Source: Sulfurovum sp. UBA1140 (GTDB lineage Bacteria; Campylobacterota; Campylobacteria; Campylobacterales; Sulfurovaceae). From it: DNA of 10,789 bases. The translations under genes and the position numbers were made by a program. Below, piece after piece: positions 7,048 to 10,789 of the stretch. The first letter of the stretch is position 1, and each line of letters opens with the position of its first letter. The notes beneath the pieces are model-generated. The model saw only the letters and a list, made by a program, of their open reading frames with translations. It did no database searches and was not told the DNA's origin. The stretch is from positions 1-10,789 of the forward strand of contig DCAF01000014.1 in the NCBI GenBank assembly GCA_002311915.1, read 5' to 3'.

Positions 7048-7188
7048 GAGCAAGTAAAAAATATCATCAACATTGCTCACGAGGGTTTATTACAAAGGAG
7101 GTCTAAAAATGTTCTATCAAGGGAGTATATATGTTTTTCAGAAAGGAGTTTTTATTATATACTTGCTCGTGAACAATGTTGATGATAT
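7048..7188. repeat. Long inverted repeat with a competing second helix
   Basis: A 23-bp arm at 7061-7083 is the reverse complement of 7166-7188 with one mismatch (22/23), enclosing 82 bases. A further perfect 9-bp complement, GAGCAAGTA (7048-7056) with TACTTGCTC (7160-7168), shares CTC (7166-7168) with the right arm, so the two helices cannot form fully together. GAGCAA (7048-7053) could also pair with TTGCTC at 7073-7078. This looks like an RNA that can switch folds, or a small palindromic insertion; no target-site duplication is seen. The enclosed segment carries a very strong ribosome site and the start of a 32-codon frame. It lies between the divergent response regulator and lgt genes. 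Confidence 0.75.
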
Positions 7189-7207
7189 GGTCAGTCTGTC
7201 TTCTTAA
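7109..7207 (+). CDS. 32-residue small hydrophobic ORF inside the inverted repeat, function unknown
   Basis: An ATG at 7109 follows AAAGGAGGT (7094-7102) at seven-base spacing from GGAGG, the best Shine-Dalgarno in the window. The frame is open for 32 codons (MFYQGSIYVF... ending SLSS) and closes at TAA 7205-7207. Residues 7-21 are mostly hydrophobic with one Lys, and the tail has two Asp; a membrane-associated micropeptide is possible. The second half of the frame is encoded by the right arm of the inverted repeat, so translation and RNA folding must affect each other. It was not recognised as any known family. Size and long-range folding recall type I toxins such as Helicobacter AapA, but no sequence likeness was seen. 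A leader peptide, or a frame that is not translated, remains possible. Confidence 0.4.
   Translation: MFYQGSIYVFQKGVFIIYLLVNNVDDMVSLSS
7154..7159 (-). promoter_or_regulatory. Candidate antisense -10 box within the inverted-repeat element
   Basis: A perfect TATAAT on the minus strand lies within the small ORF. Transcription from it would run antisense across the small ORF's start and ribosome site, then toward the response regulator. It could make an antisense RNA or simply serve the regulator operon. No good -35 was found; AT-rich DNA gives chance matches. Confidence 0.25.
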
Positions 7208-7233
7208 GTGAAGTGAATTATAGTTGTTTATTA

Positions 7234-7271
7234 TTAATCATCAGCTAACGAAGGATTAATGAATAGTTAAT
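7234..7271 (+). promoter_or_regulatory. Array of four pentamers at 11-bp spacing upstream of lgt
   Basis: TTAAT (7234), CTAAC (7245), TTAAT (7256) and TTAAT (7267) begin exactly 11 bp apart, so they lie on one face of the helix. OmpR/PhoB-family regulators bind such tandem direct repeats, and a regulator of that family is encoded divergently next door. Two more TTAAC copies (7274, 7284) fall out of this phase. The array ends about 39 bp before the lgt -10, a typical activator position. Site identity is inference. Confidence 0.4.
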
Positions 7272-7292
7272 GGTTAACTCCTTTTAACTATT
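7262..7292. repeat. Nine-bp perfect inverted repeat upstream of lgt
   Basis: AATAGTTAA (7262-7270) and TTAACTATT (7284-7292) are perfect complements separated by 13 bases. An overlapping weaker pair, AATGGT (7269-7274) with ACCATT (7295-7300), competes with it. The repeat abuts the lgt -10 and overlaps the phased array, so it may be an operator rather than a terminator; no T-run follows. Confidence 0.45.
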
Positions 7293-7306
7293 TGACCATT
7301 ATTATC

Positions 7307-7315
7307 TGCTATACT
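7307..7315 (+). promoter_or_regulatory. Extended -10 promoter of lgt
   Basis: TGCTATACT fits the extended -10 pattern (TGnTATAAT) with one change. It lies 33 bases before the lgt TTG, giving a leader of about 25 nt. TTGACC at 7292-7297 is only 12 bases upstream and so too close to act as its -35. Confidence 0.55.
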
Positions 7316-7347
7316 TTTCCAAGAAATATTTAAAATAAGGAGAATGG

Positions 7348-8178
7348 TTGGAATATTGGAACCATATCTATCAACACTTTAATCCTGTTGCGGTCGATTT
7401 TGGCTTTATCTCGATACATTGGTATGGAATTATGTACATCTCGGCACTGCTTGTTGCTTTGTGGTTTGCAAAATGGATTATTAAAAAAGATTCCCTACCC
7501 ATCGAAGAGGAGACACTTGATAACTACTTTATCTGGATTGAAATAGGAATCATACTTGGTGCTAGAATTTGGTATATTCTTTTTTATGACCCCAATACGA
7601 GTTACTACCTAACACAGCCTTGGCAGATATTTAACCCTTTCCAAAACGGTGAGTTTGTTGGTATTCGAGGCATGAGTTATCACGGTGCAGTGGTGGGTGC
7701 AATTATCGGTTCGTTGCTCTTTTCATTAAAATACCCAGGAAAGCTTCATAAACTTTTAGATGTTGTTGCCCTAGCCGTTCCTGTTGGATTTGTTTTTGGT
7801 CGAATTGGAAACTTTTTAAATCAAGAGTTGGTCGGACGAGAGACTGACCTCCCTTGGGGTATCTATGTAGAAGGTGTGCTTAGGCATCCATCACAACTCT
7901 ATGAAGCATTTTTAGAGGGTGTTTTAGTAGCAATTATTCTCTATCTTTATCGAAAACGCAAAGCATTTGATGGAGCATTAATTGGAATCTATGGTATGTT
8001 GTATGGAACCACAAGATTTATTGCAGAGTTTTGGAGAGCACCTGATATACAGTTAGGCTTTCTTTATGGAGAGTGGTTAACCATGGGTCAATTACAGAGT
8101 CTTATTATGATATTTATTTCGATGGGTGTTTATATTTTACTGCAAAGAGCATCACTGAAGTATCAGGAAACTGTTTAA
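7348..8178 (+). CDS. lgt: Prolipoprotein diacylglyceryl transferase Lgt
   Basis: Lgt is the inner-membrane enzyme that moves diacylglycerol from phosphatidylglycerol to the lipobox cysteine of prolipoproteins, the first step of lipoprotein maturation; two such substrates are encoded in this window. At 276 residues with several membrane segments it fits the family. Landmarks are SIHWYGIMY (22-30), RGMSYHGA with His112, the signature GRIGNFLNQELVGRETDLPWG region starting at 151 with Arg152 (the E. coli Arg143 position), RHPSQLYEA (179-187) and FWRAPD with Arg230 (near the E. coli Arg239 position). The TTG start is chosen because AAGGAG (7337-7342) lies five bases upstream; the nearby ATG at 7344 is out of frame and only one base from that site. 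It has its own promoter and faces the caspase gene tail to tail. Confidence 0.96.
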   Translation: MEYWNHIYQHFNPVAVDFGFISIHWYGIMYISALLVALWFAKWIIKKDSLPIEEETLDNYFIWIEIGIILGARIWYILFYDPNTSYYLTQPWQIFNPFQNGEFVGIRGMSYHGAVVGAIIGSLLFSLKYPGKLHKLLDVVALAVPVGFVFGRIGNFLNQELVGRETDLPWGIYVEGVLRHPSQLYEAFLEGVLVAIILYLYRKRKAFDGALIGIYGMLYGTTRFIAEFWRAPDIQLGFLYGEWLTMGQLQSLIMIFISMGVYILLQRASLKYQETV

Positions 8179-8185
8179 GTTCTTT

Positions 8186-8258
8186 ATACTTTTGGAAACG
8201 GAGCGTTTACGCCCGAAGAACGGAGGCAAAGCCTTCCGATTCCAAGTAATAAGAGTAT
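8186..8258. repeat. GC-rich branched palindrome (REP-like or structured RNA element)
   Basis: TTGGAAACGG (8192-8201) pairs with CCGATTCCAA (8236-8245) at 9 of 10 positions. Inside are two smaller hairpins: GCG-TTTA-CGC (8203-8212) and CGGAGGC (8221-8227) with GCCTTCCG (8231-8238), the latter with one bulge and competing with the outer stem. ATACT (8186-8190) and AGTAT (8254-8258) could close it further. The central 50 bases are about 58% G+C, far above the surroundings. It lies between the convergent lgt and caspase genes, where it could serve both as an end signal, but no T-run follows on either strand. The composition and shape suggest a dispersed repeat; copies elsewhere cannot be seen here. 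Confidence 0.6.
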
Positions 8259-8270
8259 CTTAATCAAAAC

Positions 8271-9251
8271 CTACCATACTACAGAGCTGTAATCTTCAGG
8301 TGGGTGATAATATTTTTCTGGTTCCTCTTCGGCAACATGTGTTCTCTTTGCTGGTATATTATTTATAGGATAAGGAGAAATGTCTATTGGTTCTTCTCTA
8401 GCTGGAGCGTAACGAATAGGCTCTTGTCTGGGTTGTGGAGCAACAGCAACAGGTTCAACATAGTTTGTTACTTTAGAAGCCGAGGTCGGAGGTGTAAAAT
8501 AGAATCTACCGTTAATGGTTTGGTCATAAATAGCGGGGAACTGTTTTTTATTTGATTGAGTATAGACATCTTTACGTGTTTTTTGAAAAACATCTCGTAA
8601 ATCAAGCTCTTGACCCATATATTTAATTAATGATTCAGTAAAAAGCCCATGTCCACCAGCCCTACCATCACTAGCAACACTTCCTGCTCCTGTAGAGTAA
8701 GAGACAAATATACCAATAGGTTCAACTTTTGCCAATCCTCCTGTACCAATACTTCGACTAAAAGGGTCATTACGACAAGCGTCTAAAACCACAATATTGA
8801 GTCGGTTACCTATGTTTTGCATACGTTTGGTCACTCTGTTTAAGGCAATGGCTTCAAACTCTGTATCGCTTTTAGCCTCTATTTTTGCATCAATAGGAAC
8901 AAGATAGTTTTGCCCATCTACTTCTATTCCATGCCCTGAAAAGTAGAACATTCCTACACCACCTTTTTGTATGGCAGTATAGAATTTATCTAAATTATTT
9001 TTCATTGTTCTTTTAGTTGTATTTTCAGCATAGATAACTCGAAACCCTCGTTGCTCCAATATATTTTTAATTGATTTTGCATCGTTAATCGGGTTACTTA
9101 GTTTAGATAAAACACCTTGATAGTCATTGTTTCCAATAACCAGTGCTACTCTCTGTTCTCTGTTTTCACTATTTTTTATTTTTACGGCTCTATCTTCTGC
9201 ATATGCTGTAAAATATAGTGAACTAATAATTAAAAAAATAAAATATTTCAT
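8271..9251 (-). CDS. Exported caspase-like peptidase (C14 family)
   Basis: A bacterial caspase-like (metacaspase/paracaspase-type) cysteine protease, predicted to act outside the cytoplasm. Residues 1-18 form a signal peptide with likely cleavage after AYA. The p20-like domain starts at RVALVIGNNDY (34-44), with NDAKSIKNILEQRGF (56-70), catalytic His107 in YFSGHGIEVDG and catalytic Cys159 in VVLDACRNDPF, then IGIFVSYSTGAGSVASDG (179-196) and HGLFTESL (201-208). The tail from about 256 to 326 is rich in Pro, Glu and Tyr and looks disordered. Both catalytic residues are present, so activity is likely; the target is unknown. The ATG has only a weak ribosome site (TTAGAG). The gene follows a small lipoprotein gene by 25 bp on the same strand and is probably co-transcribed with it. 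Confidence 0.9.
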   Translation of the reverse strand: MKYFIFLIISSLYFTAYAEDRAVKIKNSENREQRVALVIGNNDYQGVLSKLSNPINDAKSIKNILEQRGFRVIYAENTTKRTMKNNLDKFYTAIQKGGVGMFYFSGHGIEVDGQNYLVPIDAKIEAKSDTEFEAIALNRVTKRMQNIGNRLNIVVLDACRNDPFSRSIGTGGLAKVEPIGIFVSYSTGAGSVASDGRAGGHGLFTESLIKYMGQELDLRDVFQKTRKDVYTQSNKKQFPAIYDQTINGRFYFTPPTSASKVTNYVEPVAVAPQPRQEPIRYAPAREEPIDISPYPINNIPAKRTHVAEEEPEKYYHPPEDYSSVVW

Positions 9252-9276
9252 CTCTAATCATTTTTTAATAAATAGG

Positions 9277-9579
9277 CTATTTAAAGATGCTAATAGCATT
9301 TTTTATGGCATCAGCAGCCGAGTCTAAAGCACCTGAACCCTCTTGTATTGCATCTGAAGCTTGATGACGCTTCATATTTTCTAAACGAATCTCATCGGCA
9401 GTTAAGTTCTGTTGTCGTTTATATTGTCTTGCTTCAGCCTTGGTAATTTGAGCACCTGCAGCACCTCTATTATTATTTAAATAAGATGAATCTAATCCTG
9501 CTGTTTTAGGTGTACACCCTTGAAGTAGTGCAACAGAAGTTATTGTTACCGCTAATAGTAGTAAATTACTGTTTTTCAT
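9277..9579 (-). CDS. Small lipoprotein upstream of the caspase gene, function unknown
   Basis: The product is a 100-residue lipoprotein. The signal peptide MKNSNLLLLAV... ends in ALLQGC, making Cys22 the lipidated residue. The mature 79 residues are polar and mostly helical-looking, with a charged stretch KAEARQYKRQQ and a Ser/Ala-rich C-terminal part; no family was recognised. The ATG at 9579 is preferred: AAAGGA lies seven bases upstream and the signal peptide begins right there. An in-frame ATG at 9612 would add 11 polar residues before the signal peptide and has no ribosome site. The caspase gene starts 25 bp downstream, so this could be the caspase's membrane partner, substrate or anchor; that link is inferred only from position. 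Confidence 0.8.
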   Translation of the reverse strand: MKNSNLLLLAVTITSVALLQGCTPKTAGLDSSYLNNNRGAAGAQITKAEARQYKRQQNLTADEIRLENMKRHQASDAIQEGSGALDSAADAIKNAISIFK

Positions 9580-9618
9580 AATCAATTCCTTTGAATTTTC
9601 TTTGTTAGCCATTCATAT

Positions 9619-9624
9619 AATATA
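9619..9624 (-). promoter_or_regulatory. Candidate -10 box for the lipoprotein-caspase operon
   Basis: TATATT on the minus strand lies 39 bases upstream of the lipoprotein ATG, within the divergent spacer shared with the cytochrome gene. The surrounding bases are all AT-rich, so the exact hexamer is uncertain. Confidence 0.3.
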
Positions 9625-9697
9625 ACTTTTAAACTTAAAAAAACGATAAAGAATAGCTTAAGTCAAAAGGGTTCACTTTCCATTCATCTTTAAATAG

Positions 9698-9703
9698 TAT
9701 AAT
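9698..9703 (+). promoter_or_regulatory. Candidate -10 box for the cytochrome-Spy gene
   Basis: A perfect TATAAT lies 32 bases before the ATG at 9736, with no other gene between. No strong -35 is present at 16-18 bp; TTTCCA at 15 bp is the nearest. Confidence 0.5.
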
Positions 9704-9735
9704 TTATCCCATACCATATCTAAAGGATTACACTC

Positions 9736-10536
9736 ATGCATTTAACCAAACCACTCTTTTTAAGTTTAGCGTTATTAACATTTAGCACTTCAGTTGATGC
9801 CTCTTCAAAAGCAGAGGAGCTTATTAAAACCAACTGTGCCTCTTGTCATATTTTAACCGTACCAACACCCGAGATGATTCAATCGCTTAAAGCTCCTGCA
9901 ATGGAGGCTGTGGTCTTTCACCTCAAAGATGCGATGAACAACAATAATAAAAAAGCGAAAGCTTTTATTATTGATTTTACACAAAATCCAGATGTATCTA
10001 AATCGGTTTGTGAATCCAATAAAGTTGCAAAATTTGGTGTAATGCCATCGCTAAAAGGTAAAGTATCTCCAGAAGATTTAGCAACCATTGCGGATTATAT
10101 GTTAGAGACCTATCCCACCAAAAAGTTTGTAAAGATGATTACGGAGATGTTGGCGAATGGCAAGTTAAATTCACTTAAAGGTTCCCCATTTTTAATGAAT
10201 CAAGATGCCCTTCCTCATGTTACCAAAATATTACTAGAGAACTGGGATAAAGGAAGTTTAGGTTTAACCACTGAACAAAAAGAGAAACTGTTGGTGGTTA
10301 GAAAAGAGACCATGTCAGGTGTTAAAAAAATTAAAAAAGCGTTACAAATTTTAGAAGAAGCAATTATTGAGATGAGCGTAGATGGTGAAGATTTAGCCAA
10401 AATAGAACCAAAAGTACAAGAGGTTGCGAAACTCAAAGCCCAAGCCACCATGATACAACTCAAATGTCTTAAAGATAGTATCGAAATTTTAAATGATGAA
10501 CAGATGGAGATGATATTGCCATTTTGGGATTCATAG
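9736..10536 (+). CDS. Periplasmic c-type cytochrome fused to a Spy/CpxP-like domain
   Basis: The 266-residue product has a Sec signal peptide (about 1-22) and a class I-type cytochrome c domain with one heme site, CASCH (C34, C37, H38). Met103 in FGVMPSL is the likely distal heme ligand. The cytochrome part ends near 127 (IADYMLETYP). The C-terminal half is helical and charged and contains LTTEQ (177-181) and LNDEQ (252-256), matching the paired LTxxQ motifs of Spy/CpxP/ZraP proteins, periplasmic chaperones or metal-stress sensors. So electron transfer and a stress/chaperone-like module seem joined in one periplasmic protein. Two extra cysteines (C92, C244) could form a disulfide. AAAGGA lies eight bases before the ATG. 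A TolC-like gene follows 68 bp downstream. Confidence 0.82.
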   Translation: MHLTKPLFLSLALLTFSTSVDASSKAEELIKTNCASCHILTVPTPEMIQSLKAPAMEAVVFHLKDAMNNNNKKAKAFIIDFTQNPDVSKSVCESNKVAKFGVMPSLKGKVSPEDLATIADYMLETYPTKKFVKMITEMLANGKLNSLKGSPFLMNQDALPHVTKILLENWDKGSLGLTTEQKEKLLVVRKETMSGVKKIKKALQILEEAIIEMSVDGEDLAKIEPKVQEVAKLKAQATMIQLKCLKDSIEILNDEQMEMILPFWDS

Positions 10537-10604
10537 ACTCTTTAATTAATTCACTTACAGTTAAGAAAGAGATGATATTCTTCTTCCATTAAAGGAGAAT
10601 ATCT

Positions 10605-10789
10605 ATGCAAAAAAACATTCTAAAAATATTAACCACACTCCTGCTAACCCTCCCCCTATCAGCCACCACGCTACCTGAACTCATAGAGAGTGGATTAACC
10701 CACAACTCTGTTATCAAAAAAACGGAACTCCAAACAGAACTCATGAAAGCCAAACAAGACGAAAGCCAAGCCAAACGATTTGGTAGCGT
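10605..10789 (+). CDS. Probable TolC-family outer-membrane efflux protein, N-terminal part (runs off right edge)
   Basis: An ATG at 10605 follows AAAGGAG (10591-10597) and opens a frame that continues past the window end, 61 complete codons being visible. The first 20 or so residues form a signal peptide (hydrophobic core LLLTLPLS, cleavage near SAT). The mature start has TLPELIESGLTHN, followed by a charged helical stretch (KKTELQTELMKAKQDESQ), which is how TolC-family outer-membrane factors begin. Such proteins form the outer-membrane duct of efflux or type I secretion pumps, and the pump genes would be expected to the right. The cytochrome-Spy gene ends 68 bp upstream and may share its transcript, although a weak promoter (TTCACT at 10550, GATATT at 10574, 18 bp apart) is possible here. 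Confidence 0.6.
   Translation, partial: MQKNILKILTTLLLTLPLSATTLPELIESGLTHNSVIKKTELQTELMKAKQDESQAKRFGS

Noticed and set aside
7061..7188. CRISPR repeat or insertion-sequence ends
   Set aside because: There are only two arms in inverted orientation, no spacer array, no transposase frame and no visible target duplication.
7292..7315. TTGACC as the -35 box of the lgt promoter
   Set aside because: It lies only 12 bp from TATACT; the extended -10 (TGC before TATACT) explains the promoter without it.
7344..7382. A 12-codon ORF from ATG 7344 as a leader of lgt
   Set aside because: The ribosome site is one base from this ATG and five from the TTG of lgt, so the TTG is the real start.
8304..8555. 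Open frame on the plus strand opposite the caspase gene
   Set aside because: It is the antisense of the Pro-rich caspase tail; its Trp/Ser/Arg-rich product looks like a reading-frame shadow.
9580..9612. Upstream ATG at 9612 as the lipoprotein start
   Set aside because: It has no ribosome site and would put polar residues before the signal peptide; the ATG at 9579 has AAAGGA at good spacing.
10537..10604. Terminator between the cytochrome-Spy and TolC-like genes
   Set aside because: AAGAA (10563) and TTCTT (10578) form only a 5-bp AT stem without a T-run; not enough for a call.

Overview
The window looks like chromosome of a free-living campylobacterotal (epsilonproteobacterial) bacterium, something near the Sulfurimonas/Sulfurovum/Sulfuricurvum group. 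Grounds: AT-rich DNA with tightly packed genes, frequent TTG starts, AAGGA/AAAGGAG ribosome sites, extended TGnTATAAT-like -10 boxes without clear -35 boxes, a histidine kinase with a catalytic core like Helicobacter ArsS, and a c-type cytochrome. This placement is inference from gene character, not a database match. Most of the window reads as housekeeping or envelope genes; no transposase, integrase, phage gene or CRISPR array was seen.

Layout. (1) Left edge, minus strand: sppA (membrane signal peptide peptidase) followed by the first eight codons of a probable yajQ. (2) Plus strand, divergent from sppA: cobQ (cobyric acid synthase), then cbiB and cobS, which overlap by ATGA. These are late steps of adenosylcobalamin assembly: side-chain amidation, aminopropanol attachment, and joining of the lower ligand. 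Between cobQ and cbiB lie an extended -10 promoter and a 17-codon ORF with a strong ribosome site. (3) A hairpin terminator, then a lipoprotein with a T4-lysozyme-like GIGH motif. Its 3' end overlaps the convergent histidine kinase gene by 12 bp. (4) Minus strand: an OmpR-type response regulator followed 6 bp later by an ArsS-like histidine kinase; the regulator's start appears to be a non-AUG codon.

(5) A non-coding region of about 345 bp between the response regulator and the divergent lgt is the most structured part. It holds a 23-bp near-perfect inverted repeat (22/23) around a small ORF start with a near-perfect Shine-Dalgarno, a second helix that competes with the first, and, nearer lgt, four pentamers at exact 11-bp spacing like an OmpR-family binding array, just upstream of an extended -10 promoter. 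(6) lgt (prolipoprotein diacylglyceryl transferase), which would lipidate the two lipoproteins encoded here. (7) A GC-rich branched palindrome between the convergent lgt and caspase genes. (8) Minus strand: a small lipoprotein followed by an exported caspase-like peptidase. (9) Plus strand: an exported fusion of a c-type cytochrome domain with a Spy/CpxP-like LTxxQ domain, then the start of a probable TolC-family outer-membrane protein running off the right edge.

Theme: apart from the cobalamin cluster, nearly every gene acts in the envelope (SppA, Lgt, two lipoproteins, secreted caspase, periplasmic cytochrome/Spy, TolC, a two-component system). The best candidates for something undescribed are the inverted-repeat/small-ORF element at 7048-7207, the phased array before lgt, the lipoprotein-caspase pair and the cytochrome-Spy fusion.
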